A stretch of DNA of 64,000 bases from Streptococcus mitis (GCF_001281025.1 NZ_CP012646.1:1579001-1643000), one strand, 5' to 3'. Positions 1-8,055 are shown, numbered from the stretch's first letter. Notes: a model not told the origin generated them from the sequence alone. A program made the numbers and translations.

Positions 1-233
1 CTGTCTTTCCATTGTAGCATAGTAAAATGCTAGATGCTATTTCTAGGATTTATATTTTATGCCTACTATCACTCTTTCAAGCTGATAAATGCTTTCTCGT
101 TGCCTATAAAGGAGGCAGCTATGCTGACCTGCTTTTCTCGTTCTTATCTCACAAGTTCTAGCTTGTCTACCTCTTGGAAATTCCTTACTTTTATAGCATA
201 ATCTACCATTTTCCTTGCTTTCTCTTTCTTATA

Positions 234-260
234 TTTACTAATACCTTCTTTATTAGTAAA
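234..260. repeat. 10-bp perfect inverted repeat downstream of the MazG-like gene
   Basis: TTTACTAATA is followed seven bases later by its exact reverse complement. It lies just past the stop of the MazG-like gene, so it could end that transcript, but there is no clear T-run on the minus strand. The rest of bases 1-277 shows no supported gene. Confidence 0.4.
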
Positions 261-277
261 AATCATTTATTATTGTC

Positions 278-607
278 TTAGAGGTCCCCCTTCAAAAATC
301 CTTCCAAATCACGTTCATGTTGGTACTTAATGGCTGCAGTTTTGTCTTTCTCAAAGATAGTCTTGATAAGGTCAATATCATTAATAGCTGCGATAGCAAC
401 TGTATAGTGAATGATATCAGCCAGTTCTTTTGCTAGTTCCTCGTTCGAATCTTGAACTCCCTCTTTTCGACCAGAGCGCCCATTCAAAACTTCAGCTACT
501 TCTCCGACTTCCTCCACTAACTTCATAAAGAGACCTTCCTCAGTCCGAGACTGCTGGTAATGTTCCAGTAGGTAGTCTTGTAATTGTCTAAACGTTAAAT
601 CCTTCAT
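278..607 (-). CDS. MazG-like nucleotide pyrophosphohydrolase
   Basis: A 109-residue all-alpha NTP-PPase-fold protein of the MazG/RS21-C6 type, which hydrolyses (d)NTPs to monophosphate and pyrophosphate. The metal-binding acidic pattern is visible: EEVGE at residues 32-36 and E61xxD64 in a second helix. A longer frame begins ten codons upstream, but AAGGAG sits six bases before the ATG at 607, so I use that start. It lies 44 bases after khpA and is probably the last gene of the rpsP-khpA transcript. The substrate cannot be told from sequence; house-cleaning of non-canonical nucleotides is the usual role. Confidence 0.8.
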   Translation of the reverse strand: MKDLTFRQLQDYLLEHYQQSRTEEGLFMKLVEEVGEVAEVLNGRSGRKEGVQDSNEELAKELADIIHYTVAIAAINDIDLIKTIFEKDKTAAIKYQHERDLEGFLKGDL

Positions 608-651
608 ATCCTGCTCCTTGCAAAAAAAGCGAGACATTCGTCCCGCCCTTC

Positions 652-891
652 TTATTTTTCGTCAATAACGATTCTTACTTTTTTGTCTTCAGTTGGGACA
701 GAGTAGACAATCGTTCTTATCGCAGAAATAGTGCGACCCTTACGACCGATTACACGACCCACATCGCTTTGATCAAGATCCAAATGATATTCCAAAAACT
801 CTGGTGTATCTTCAATCTTGATAGTTAAGGCATCTGGTTGTGAAATCAAGGGTTTCACAATCGCAATAATGAGATTTTCAATCGTATCCAT
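652..891 (-). CDS. khpA: KH-domain RNA-binding protein KhpA
   Basis: A 79-residue single KH domain with the RNA-contacting GxxG loop GRKG at about residues 49-52, followed by the helix TISAIRTIV. In streptococci KhpA binds RNA together with KhpB (EloR) and affects cell elongation and division. The start is 19 bases after rpsP, the usual partner in Gram-positive bacteria, and the two are surely co-transcribed. Length is normal for the family. Confidence 0.95.
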   Translation of the reverse strand: MDTIENLIIAIVKPLISQPDALTIKIEDTPEFLEYHLDLDQSDVGRVIGRKGRTISAIRTIVYSVPTEDKKVRIVIDEK

Positions 892-910
892 CTGTCAACC
901 TACTTTAAAC

Positions 911-1183
911 TTATTTTGAGAATTTAGAATCGTGGAATTTCTTCAATACACCTTCTTTTGAAAGGATGTTGCGAACTGTATTTGAAGGTTGAGCTCCATC
1001 AGCCAACCATGCAAGAACGCGGTCTTCTTTCAAAGTTACTTGGTTTTCAGCAACAAGTGGGTTGTAAGTTCCAACTGTTTCGATGAAACGTCCGTCACGT
1101 GGTGAACGTGAATCTGCTACGTTGATACGGTAGAAAGGTTTTTTCTTAGAACCCATACGAGTCAAACGGATTTTAACTGCCAT
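911..1183 (-). CDS. rpsP: 30S ribosomal protein S16
   Basis: A 90-residue S16 with the family start [20 protein letters not shown] and a normal length. It is an assembly protein of the small ribosomal subunit. It is first gene of the rpsP-khpA(-mazG-like) transcript and is preceded by a strong promoter. In related genomes rimM and trmD are often nearby; they are not in this window. Confidence 0.98.
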   Translation of the reverse strand: MAVKIRLTRMGSKKKPFYRINVADSRSPRDGRFIETVGTYNPLVAENQVTLKEDRVLAWLADGAQPSNTVRNILSKEGVLKKFHDSKFSK

Positions 1184-1247
1184 TTTTAAAGTCTCTTTTC
1201 TTATTTTTTATTTCGGTGAAATAGCTGAGCTATTTAGCACATGTTCT

Positions 1248-1275
1248 ATTATAGCAGATTTCTGGCAGGTGTCAA
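1248..1275 (-). promoter_or_regulatory. rpsP promoter (extended -10)
   Basis: On the minus strand a perfect TTGACA (1270-1275) is followed after 16 bases by TATAAT (1248-1253), with TGC directly before the -10. The position, about 65 bases upstream of rpsP, fits a strong ribosomal-protein promoter. Confidence 0.9.
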
Positions 1276-1359
1276 GAAAAAAACTTGACAGACTATAAAA
1301 TTTTTACACCATTTATAAATTGGTTAGACTAATAAAGATAAATTAGAAAGAGAAACTTT

Positions 1360-1559
1360 ATGAATACTACAATAGAGAACATTTACAAAGACCATCAAGT
1401 CAAAACCTTTATCTCTCCTGAACGTGATGTGGATGCTTGGCTCCTAAATCCCAAGCCCGTTCCTAAACGAAATATGGTACTACTTAAAGACAATCTCCTG
1501 GCAGGAGATATCATTCTACTATGGAGAATCCACTTTGGAACTTTTACCACCGAAACATG
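1360..1559 (+). pseudogene. 5' part of a split SAP-domain gene
   Basis: The frame encodes 66 residues beginning MNTTIENIYKDHQVKTFISP and then meets TGA at 1558-1560. The rest of the gene is found 5.1 kb away, from 6698. Joining base 1559 to base 6698 turns the TGA into TGG and continues without a frame change into FPKYFEYTYDIDAPKHLK. This shows that the stop was created by an insertion. The ribosome binding site (AAGAG) is weak. The function of the intact protein is not known to me; the distal half carries a SAP-like helix pair. The fragment alone is unlikely to be functional. Confidence 0.8.
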
Positions 1560-1767
1560 ATTTTAAAAATTTCCATTCGAATATGATTCAAAATTCTCTT
1601 AAAATCAACGTTTTCTCGTTTTTTTAGAAAACAAATTTTCATCTAATTTGAATAACTTTCAATTAAATGGTGTGAATTTCACCCTAAAAACACACGAATT
1701 GAGCTAAATTTTACTAAAAAGTTCATACAATTATATATTCATGAAATTGCGACATATTCATCATTTA

Positions 1768-2670
1768 TCAATCCCCAATAAATAAGTTTTCCCACTGAGT
1801 GATAGATGCTGGTAGGATCAACTTATACTTCTCATAGAAATCTAACAAATCGTTGTCCCCTATCCTAACTACATTTTCAATCTTATCTAAATTTATCACT
1901 CTCGGAGCATATAAATATACTATATAGCCTTCATCTAAGTATTGTTTAAATTCTAAGGCGTCAAGTTCCTTTGCTTTCTTTCCTTTCACTTGAACTACTG
2001 CTTTTCTCGGGTTATCAATTTCTCTTGAAATCATTTCACATTCAATTTTTATAGTAGTTGATTTCTTTGCAATTGAATTAGAAAGGACATAGTAGTTTTC
2101 CTTAATTTGAAGATATGAGATGACAAGTTCTTCTAAATCAAATTCAGGTAGATTATCGAGGAGACCTCCACTATAGGTTGTTACCTCAAAATAATTCTTT
2201 TTCGAAAATTTATTAAATATCAATTTTGAATATTCAATTATGCTTTTATCCCGTATCCTCTCAACTGTACCACCAAGAGGTCTATTAAACGATGACTTTA
2301 TCTGTCCAGGGACTTGCATTCCCACGTTAAATGCATCAACTTGGATAACTGATCCAATATCCAAATGAGTATCACAAACTACTTTGGCTTGAGATTTCGC
2401 TTTACATATCCAATAATTTCCACTTAAATCTCGTGTCCAGAATAAATCATCTATCTGAGCATCCTTAAAAACATTTATTGCTGGATTCGCTCTGCCTCTT
2501 TCTTTTTTTATTCGTCCATAGTATTCATTAAAGTCTTCTTCCCGAATATCGCTACTTAAGCGACTCCAACCAAGTGCAAGATACTGTTCAGAATTATTTA
2601 AACAGAAGCCAATTAACTCTTTCCTAATGTTATCGTCTCTTTTTAAATGTATTCTAGTCACATAATCCAT
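1768..2670 (-). CDS. Putative PUA/EVE-like plus PD-(D/E)XK-like nuclease protein
   Basis: A 300-residue protein with no close family known to me. Residues 1-105 resemble the N-terminal PUA/EVE-like domain found on Mrr-type restriction enzymes: an initial RIHLKRDD strand, ALGWSRL, then DDLFWTRDLSGNYWICKA. Residues 165-285 can be read as a PD-(D/E)XK fold: a helix with LEEL near 179-182, an acidic IECE strand, and KAVVQVKGKK near 222-231, where Q-x-K would be the catalytic pair seen in Mrr-like variants. This is inference from pattern, not a proven match. The start is five bases after the preceding gene, and AGAGAGG lies inside that gene's end, so the two are co-translated. It would be the effector of the inserted module. 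Confidence 0.6.
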   Translation of the reverse strand: MDYVTRIHLKRDDNIRKELIGFCLNNSEQYLALGWSRLSSDIREEDFNEYYGRIKKERGRANPAINVFKDAQIDDLFWTRDLSGNYWICKAKSQAKVVCDTHLDIGSVIQVDAFNVGMQVPGQIKSSFNRPLGGTVERIRDKSIIEYSKLIFNKFSKKNYFEVTTYSGGLLDNLPEFDLEELVISYLQIKENYYVLSNSIAKKSTTIKIECEMISREIDNPRKAVVQVKGKKAKELDALEFKQYLDEGYIVYLYAPRVINLDKIENVVRIGDNDLLDFYEKYKLILPASITQWENLFIGD

Positions 2671-2675
2671 TCAAA

Positions 2676-3479
2676 TTAGCCTCTCTTACTTTTTTCTTTC
2701 AAGATTATTTCGACTCCCGCTTGATGTAAAATATCATATCTAACACGACTTACTTCTGATTCATCGATTAAATTAAGAAGATGATCAATTTCTTTTCTTC
2801 CTTCTTCACTTAACTTTGGCTTTATATCAACTAAGTTTTTTTGTAGTCTTAAAAACAATTGAATAGCTACTTCGTAATCTTTTTTCTCTTGTAATTCTTG
2901 CTGCTTGGCTAAAAATTCTTTTTCTTTCTCTTCGTTTTTCTTCCTATTTTGTTCAGCCATTTCACAAAGTATTTCATAATCCACTGTTTGAGTCTCAAAA
3001 TCTTTTTTTACCAACTCCAACATTTGAGGCGTAATACGAATACGATTATAAGCTTCTTTTACTAAGGAAGTGATTTTATCCCAATAAGGTATTTCTGAGT
3101 CTTCTCGGAACATTAATATTTCCCGATCCGTTATCACAATTTTCTTTTCTTCATCAATGAAATAGCCTTTTTCTTTGTAATTATTTAACTCAAAAATATA
3201 CTTCTCTAATCTCCATTGTTTGACAATTTTTTTGGCATTGTCAGATAAATCAGCGTTGACCACATATCCATATAACCAATCAGGAAGATTAATATCACCT
3301 ATAGTCCATCTTTGTTTCTCATCTGAGTATATTTTATTTCTTAATTCTCTGTCGGGAAATTTAACTTTATTAAAAACGTACTTAATAATCTCGTCACCCT
3401 CTTGAATGTATTCGTTCCAATACTTGCTATACTTAGCGTAGGGGCTAAATGGACGAGTTCTATATATAACTCTACTCAT
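2676..3479 (-). CDS. Unknown charged protein with predicted coiled coil
   Basis: A 267-residue protein that I do not recognise. It begins MSRVIYRTRPFSPYAKYSKY, has an aromatic and acidic N-terminal half, and a very charged helical stretch at about residues 165-210, rich in K, E and Q, that looks like a coiled coil. There is no signal peptide and no membrane segment. AAGGAG lies eight bases upstream of its ATG. Its ATG overlaps the stop of the small ORF upstream (ATGA), and the nuclease-like gene follows after five bases. The tight packing suggests it works as a partner or adaptor between the ATPase and the nuclease-like protein. Confidence 0.75.
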   Translation of the reverse strand: MSRVIYRTRPFSPYAKYSKYWNEYIQEGDEIIKYVFNKVKFPDRELRNKIYSDEKQRWTIGDINLPDWLYGYVVNADLSDNAKKIVKQWRLEKYIFELNNYKEKGYFIDEEKKIVITDREILMFREDSEIPYWDKITSLVKEAYNRIRITPQMLELVKKDFETQTVDYEILCEMAEQNRKKNEEKEKEFLAKQQELQEKKDYEVAIQLFLRLQKNLVDIKPKLSEEGRKEIDHLLNLIDESEVSRVRYDILHQAGVEIILKEKSKRG

Positions 3480-3559
3480 TTCATCTTCTCCTTTAGTTGG
3501 TGAAATTCACAGTATTCTTTTATAACAGATAAAACTTTCTCCCAGTCTTTCTCAAACAT
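3476..3559 (-). CDS. Possible 27-residue ORF between regulator and unknown gene
   Basis: The ATG directly abuts the TAG stop of the WYL regulator (TAGATG). The frame runs 27 codons, beginning MFEKDWEKVLSVIKEY, and ends in a TGA that overlaps the next gene's ATG. The exact fit at both ends argues for a translated coupling peptide or a small subunit. The ribosome binding site is weak (GGAAGAA far upstream), so reinitiation would be needed. It may also just be chance. Confidence 0.4.
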   Translation of the reverse strand: MFEKDWEKVLSVIKEYCEFHQLKEKMK

Positions 3560-4513
3560 CTAGTCAATGTAATTTTCTTCCATTTTCTTAATAAGAATCT
3601 TCATGTCATCAATTAACGACTGTGGAGACAATACCCTTAAGGATTCCGCTTGACCCAATAGCCACCTCTTCAGCCCTGGTGTATCCTGACTCACAAATTC
3701 AATAATATTACCATTTGATGTTTTTTCAATAATTTTTGCTGTTGGGAATTGATCAACAACAATTGCTGAATCATTGACAAATAGGACTCTGATCTTTAAC
3801 TCTTTTCCTATGAATGGATCTACACGTTTATTACGAATGTCTCCATCACGAAATTTTCTTCCATATGAGAGAGAAGGTTTTTTCTTTTCTTTAGATTCTA
3901 CCCAACTAAGAATTCTATCTAGTTTCAAGGTCATATAAGAATCAAAAACTAAATTATAAGCTACTATGTAAAAGTAATGAGTATCATAATAAAGCGATAC
4001 CGGGAAAATGGTATGATGCTTTTTAGTATTATAGGGAGATTGATATTCAATATCTAGTAGCAATTCCTTACGAATCATTTCAGACCATTCCCAAACCTTA
4101 TCAATACGATTTTGTGTATCTGACAATGGTGCATAATTTAGCAACTCACTTGCAATAATACTGGAAACTTCATTTTGCTCATCTTTTGAAATAAGTGCTA
4201 ATAAACTATCAAGTAATGACTTGTTTTCTTCCTTATTCAAAGATCGATTTTCTAGTAAAATCTTTGAAATTACAAGAATATCCTTTTTATTAAACAAAGA
4301 TTTTCCTTTTAAGTATCTTGTATGGTGCTTTGCATCATAAGCAAGCTCTGCTGCAACCATTGGTTGTGTATCTAAGAAACCAGACAAGAGAGAAAAATCT
4401 CGTTGTATAGTTTTTTCACTAACACCAAATTCATCAGCAAGCTGAGCCTTAGATAAATGCGCGCCAGACTGTAAGCGTAAAAATATAGTTAATAAGCGTT
4501 CTTGGTCGTTCAT
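3560..4513 (-). CDS. HTH-WYL-WCX transcriptional regulator
   Basis: A 317-residue protein with a DeoR/YafY-like winged helix at about residues 1-55 (LSKAQLADEFGVSEKTIQRD). A WYL domain spans roughly 140-220, including FPVSLYYDTHYFYIVAYN, and a WCX-type C-terminal extension lies at about 235-310. WYL regulators of this build control many phage-defence loci (for example BrxR and CapW) and sense nucleic acid or nucleotide ligands. It has its own promoter about 25 bases upstream, 134 bases after the ATPase gene, and is followed without a gap by the small ORF and the two effector-side genes. I infer that it represses this operon. Confidence 0.85.
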   Translation of the reverse strand: MNDQERLLTIFLRLQSGAHLSKAQLADEFGVSEKTIQRDFSLLSGFLDTQPMVAAELAYDAKHHTRYLKGKSLFNKKDILVISKILLENRSLNKEENKSLLDSLLALISKDEQNEVSSIIASELLNYAPLSDTQNRIDKVWEWSEMIRKELLLDIEYQSPYNTKKHHTIFPVSLYYDTHYFYIVAYNLVFDSYMTLKLDRILSWVESKEKKKPSLSYGRKFRDGDIRNKRVDPFIGKELKIRVLFVNDSAIVVDQFPTAKIIEKTSNGNIIEFVSQDTPGLKRWLLGQAESLRVLSPQSLIDDMKILIKKMEENYID

Positions 4514-4535
4514 ATAATTCTAATCCTTTACTAAT

Positions 4536-4565
4536 ATTATAGCATTCCCAATGGTTCAGATTCAA
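4536..4565 (-). promoter_or_regulatory. Promoter of the WYL regulator operon
   Basis: On the minus strand TTGAAT (4560-4565), an 18-base spacer and TATAAT (4536-4541) with TGC before it form an extended -10 promoter. It lies inside the inserted module, so the regulator and the three ORFs after it can be expressed separately from the ATPase. Confidence 0.75.
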
Positions 4566-4648
4566 TCAATTTCTTAGTTCAAATCTTTTACTGATAGTAC
4601 TCTTTTTCAAGCACCGATTTCTTCTTTTAGAGCCTACTATAGATTTCT

Positions 4649-6514
4649 CTACCTTCCGAATCCTATCAACGATATTGATTTTGAAGATTTTGCTTCAATA
4701 GCTACAATAGCCTTATTGATATCTGTCAATGTAATTTGATTTAAAAAGTTTTCATCTTCTAATTGAATCTTATCACCTTCAACCACGCGTTGTGCTTGAC
4801 AGAAGACAATCTCATCTACTAATTTACGAACGTATCGAGCATTTCCAAAATTGCTACAATTTACAACTTCTGAAAAATGCTGACGTAGTACCATCTTACA
4901 ATCGTCGGTTAATTGATAATGTCTTTTATTTATCATCAATTCTAAAATAGCAATTAGTTGATCAATTGTATAATCGAAAAATTTTATTTCTCTGGAAATT
5001 CTAGAGGATAATCCTGGATTAGTTTCAATGAATTGAGCCATCAATTCTTCATAACCAGCAAAAATAACCAAAACCTCATCCCGACGATTTTCCATTTCCT
5101 GTATAATCGCTGAAATAGCTTCATGTCCGAAATCTCTATCACTACTTGGAATAAGACTATAGGCCTCATCTATAAAGAGTACTCCCCCTCTTGCATCATC
5201 AAAAACTCTTTTTACTTTTGGAGCAGTTTGACCAACATATTCACCAACTAATTCCGTTCTACCTACCTCCACTAACTTATTCTCTTTAATTATCTTATTG
5301 TTGTATAAAATTTCTGAAAAGAGCCTAGCAACTACAGTTTTCCCAGTCCCAGGATTTCCGGAAAAAACAAGATGACGATTTAATACTTCGTTACTAAATC
5401 CATGTGCCTGACGCATTACAGAAACTCGACTATATGCTAACTGCTGCTTTAGGACCATTTTCACTTCTTCTAAACCAATTAATTCACTCAGCTTTTTCTC
5501 CGCATTTTCTTCATCTTCAACTGAAGATTTATTTTGGAGAATGAATCCATCGAGATTTAATTCATTTTTTTCTGAAGGATCATAATTATTTTGCACTGCA
5601 AATTCAATAAGCTCTTGAACAAAAAGGCGAACTTCTTTGGCATCCTTTAGCACGTGATTTTCAGCTACTAATCGTTCAAAATCTTCGTTACTCAAATGAA
5701 CACCTTTTTGATTTAGCATTTGAATACCAATTCCTTTAAGCTCTGATTCATCATACCGGGGGAAATTAATAATTGATACCTTATTAAAAACATCGAGTAA
5801 CTCTTTTCTAATAGCTTCTGCTTCTTGAATGCTTCTAGAAATAATAATATTAAAGGAATTCCCCTTCTTTTGTCGAAAATTATCAAAAATATCTGATTTT
5901 GTTTTTGATCTTGCCGAAAGATAATCAACTAATACAGCGAAATCTTTTTCACTCATTTTAGGAACAAAATAATGATTGCAATTAACAAATATCGCATTCA
6001 TACCAAAGATAGACTCTAGAAACTTGATTGCAAACTTTCTACCCGTTCCTTTCTCACCAGTAAAAATATAAAAATGTTGTTGATTTTCATTATTGCTTAT
6101 TTTTTCTTGGAAGGATATATAATCAATGAATTCTCGAATAGCTCCTTTAAATTCAATTAGGGCAATAATATCATTCAACTCGTCCAACTTTTCTAAATTG
6201 GGTTTTAATTGTTCAGAAAATCTTTCTTTTTCTGCACTAAGTAAGAATTTGACTAAATCTCCTATATCACTTCTGCCAAGTTTCTTGATAAAATCACTTT
6301 CTATTAAAGGCTCTACCTTAGCTAGTAAGAACTCATAATCAAAAAAATCATTTATTTTTTTCATAATTTCTTGGTCATTGTAATTTTCTTGAGAAATAAG
6401 ATAGTATGATTCTCCTTCTTTCAAAAAAATTAAATGATTAGACGTAATAAAATCATTCGTCTGAGTTTTAAAAAAATCATCAGGATTCTTAAATTCAACT
6501 TGATAGTAATTCAT
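4649..6514 (-). CDS. Tandem AAA ATPase, CbbX/SpoVK type, with degenerate first module
   Basis: A 621-residue cytoplasmic protein. Residues 1-130 are an unknown N-terminal region. Residues 145-310 look like an inactive AAA module: a degenerate P-loop GEKGTGRK near 152-159 and no acidic Walker B (NIIISRS instead). Residues 340-600 are a CbbX/CfxQ/SpoVK-type AAA module with Walker A GNPGTGKT near 383-390, Walker B VLFIDEAYSL near 443-452, a sensor region VIFAGYEE, and an arginine pair after NPGLSSRISREI. AGAGGTGAG precedes the ATG. Hexameric remodelling of a partner protein is the family role; the partner here is probably one of the two genes downstream. Confidence 0.8.
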   Translation of the reverse strand: MNYYQVEFKNPDDFFKTQTNDFITSNHLIFLKEGESYYLISQENYNDQEIMKKINDFFDYEFLLAKVEPLIESDFIKKLGRSDIGDLVKFLLSAEKERFSEQLKPNLEKLDELNDIIALIEFKGAIREFIDYISFQEKISNNENQQHFYIFTGEKGTGRKFAIKFLESIFGMNAIFVNCNHYFVPKMSEKDFAVLVDYLSARSKTKSDIFDNFRQKKGNSFNIIISRSIQEAEAIRKELLDVFNKVSIINFPRYDESELKGIGIQMLNQKGVHLSNEDFERLVAENHVLKDAKEVRLFVQELIEFAVQNNYDPSEKNELNLDGFILQNKSSVEDEENAEKKLSELIGLEEVKMVLKQQLAYSRVSVMRQAHGFSNEVLNRHLVFSGNPGTGKTVVARLFSEILYNNKIIKENKLVEVGRTELVGEYVGQTAPKVKRVFDDARGGVLFIDEAYSLIPSSDRDFGHEAISAIIQEMENRRDEVLVIFAGYEELMAQFIETNPGLSSRISREIKFFDYTIDQLIAILELMINKRHYQLTDDCKMVLRQHFSEVVNCSNFGNARYVRKLVDEIVFCQAQRVVEGDKIQLEDENFLNQITLTDINKAIVAIEAKSSKSISLIGFGR

Positions 6515-6697
6515 TCACTCTCACCTCTTTTTATAATAAATTAATTTTACAAAAAAGGATGGACATTTATTGTCTAGTTAATTATTTTTTAAGAAAATAA
6601 AAAAGAACACCCAAAAAAGTAATCTTTTTAAGTATAGTAATTCTTTCGAATTAACGTTTACTAAATTGTGATGCTTTACGAGCTTTCTTAAGATCTG

Positions 6698-7030
6698 GTT
6701 TCCAAAATACTTTGAGTATACTTATGACATTGATGCCCCTAAACATTTAAAAACTCTGGTGGAAAAAGGTTATGCAGTCATTGAAACAGCTTTTGACTCA
6801 CTTGATCATCTCAATGCTACTATGAAAAAGAATATTCTGAAAAGCAAGGGAATTACAGGACTATCTAAGATGAAGGCTGCAGATCTGGAGCAAACCCTTC
6901 ATAACAACTTTTCAGAAGAAGAATTAGCAAGTCACTTTACCGTTCGTGGCTACAAATTAACTCCAAAGGGGAGCAGATACTGGAACAATACAAGGGAATT
7001 ATCAACCGCCATCCAAAGAAGAATCTCTAA
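6698..7030 (+). pseudogene. 3' part of the split SAP-domain gene, with a second lesion
   Basis: This is the distal part of the gene that begins at 1360. It includes FPKYFEYTYDIDAPKHLKTL and a SAP-like stretch with ILKSKGITGLSKMKAADLEQ. At the G-run 6968-6971 one base is missing: restoring it continues the frame as GEQILEQYKGIINRHPKKNL and a TAA at 7028-7030. Without it the frame runs on into the slrA promoter. The gene is therefore broken twice, by the insertion and by a frameshift. A GTG at 6759 could start translation of the remnant, but no good ribosome binding site is seen. Confidence 0.75.
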
Positions 7031-7080
7031 TCAAGTGATTTTTTGGTCGATTTTCTCTAAAACTACCTTGTCACTAATAT

Positions 7081-7109
7081 TTGAAATCCACTTCCTTTTA
7101 GGGTACAAT
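7081..7109 (+). promoter_or_regulatory. slrA promoter
   Basis: TTGAAA (7081-7086), a 17-base spacer and TACAAT (7104-7109) lie about 30 bases before the slrA start, which has GAGAGGA as ribosome binding site. Confidence 0.8.
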
Positions 7110-7138
7110 GGTAGAAATGAATTTTTGAGAGGATCAGA

Positions 7139-7927
7139 ATGAAAAAACTAGCAACCCTTCTTTTACTATCAACTGTAGCCCTAGCTGGATGTAGCAGCAT
7201 CCAACGTAGTTTGCGTGGTGATGACTATGTAGATTCTAGCTTGGCCGCTGAGGAAAGTTCCAAAGCAGCTGCCCAATCTGCCAAGGAGTTAAATGATGCT
7301 TTGACAAACGAAAACGCCAATTTCCCACAACTATCTAAAGAAGTTGCTGAAGACGAGGCTGAAGTCATTCTCCACACAAGTCAAGGAGATATCCGTATCA
7401 AACTCTTCCCTAAACTCGCTCCTCTAGCGGTTGAAAACTTCCTCACTCATGCTAAAGAAGGCTACTATAACGGTATTACCTTCCACCGTGTCATCGATGG
7501 CTTTATGGTCCAAACTGGAGATCCAAAGGGAGACGGTACAGGTGGTCAGTCTATCTGGCATGACAAGGATAAAACTAAAGACAAGGGAACTGGTTTCAAA
7601 AACGAGATTACTCCTTATCTATATAACATCCGTGGTGCTCTTTCTATGGCTAATACTGGTCAACCAAACACCAATGGTAGCCAGTTCTTCATCAACCAAA
7701 ACTCTACAGATACCTCTGCTAAACTCCCTACAAGCAAGTATCCAAAGAAAATCATCGAAGCCTATAAAGAAGGGGGAAACCCTAGTCTAGATGGCAAACA
7801 CCCAGTCTTTGGTCAAGTGATTGACGGTATGGATGTTGTAGATAAGATTGCCAAAGCAGAAAAAGATGAAAAAGACAAGCCAACTACTGCTATCACAATC
7901 GACAGCATCGAAGTGGTAAAAGACTAA
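7139..7927 (+). CDS. slrA: Cyclophilin-type peptidyl-prolyl isomerase lipoprotein SlrA
   Basis: A 262-residue lipoprotein. The signal peptide [18 protein letters not shown] ends in the lipobox LAGC with the acylated cysteine at 18. A short Ala/Glu-rich linker follows, and then a cyclophilin domain from about residue 75, with [28 protein letters not shown] and GSQFFIN. It catalyses cis-trans isomerisation of prolyl bonds in proteins at the outer face of the membrane. In pneumococcus SlrA contributes to colonisation. It stands alone, with its own promoter and a terminator hairpin shared with the convergent ABC-F gene. Confidence 0.95.
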   Translation: MKKLATLLLLSTVALAGCSSIQRSLRGDDYVDSSLAAEESSKAAAQSAKELNDALTNENANFPQLSKEVAEDEAEVILHTSQGDIRIKLFPKLAPLAVENFLTHAKEGYYNGITFHRVIDGFMVQTGDPKGDGTGGQSIWHDKDKTKDKGTGFKNEITPYLYNIRGALSMANTGQPNTNGSQFFINQNSTDTSAKLPTSKYPKKIIEAYKEGGNPSLDGKHPVFGQVIDGMDVVDKIAKAEKDEKDKPTTAITIDSIEVVKD

Positions 7928-7933
7928 GATTTT

Positions 7934-8038
7934 ATACTCAATGAAAATCAAAGAGCAAACTAGGAAACTAGCCGCAGGCTGTACTTGAGTACGGCAAGGC
8001 GACGTTGACGCGGTTTGAATTTGATTTTCGAAGAGTAT
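7934..8038. repeat. BOX element (A and C modules, no B)
   Basis: A 105-bp repeat bounded by ATACTC and GAGTAT. It contains the boxA core CGGCAAGGCGACGTTGACG and the boxC-like AAATCAAAGAGCAAACTAGG, in minus orientation relative to copies at 9667, 25495 and 28842. BOX elements are scattered non-coding repeats of the mitis group that fold into a hairpin. Confidence 0.9.
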
Positions 8039-8055
8039 TAAATCTTAAAAACCAA

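Larger units (their letters stand above)
1560..6697. mobile_element. 5,138-bp insertion carrying a four-gene ATPase/WYL/nuclease-like module
   Basis: The limits follow from restoring the interrupted host gene: removing exactly these bases rebuilds an open frame across the joint. The only sequence shared by the two joints is the dinucleotide TG (1558-1559 and 6696-6697), so any target duplication is two bases at most. I see no terminal inverted repeats and no transposase, integrase or recombinase inside. The segment is visibly more AT-rich than the flanking housekeeping genes. All its genes point left, against the host gene. It is best read as a non-autonomous cargo island of unknown insertion mechanism. 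Confidence 0.75.

Noticed and set aside
1671-3511. A 13-base sequence TGTGAATTTCACC at 1671-1683 recurs inverted at 3499-3511, around two genes of the island
   Set aside because: In AT-rich DNA of this length a shared 13-mer is expected by chance, and one copy lies in the middle of a small ORF, not at an element end.
1560-6697. Insertion sequence or prophage as an explanation of the insertion
   Set aside because: No transposase, integrase, phage gene, terminal inverted repeat or longer target duplication was found.
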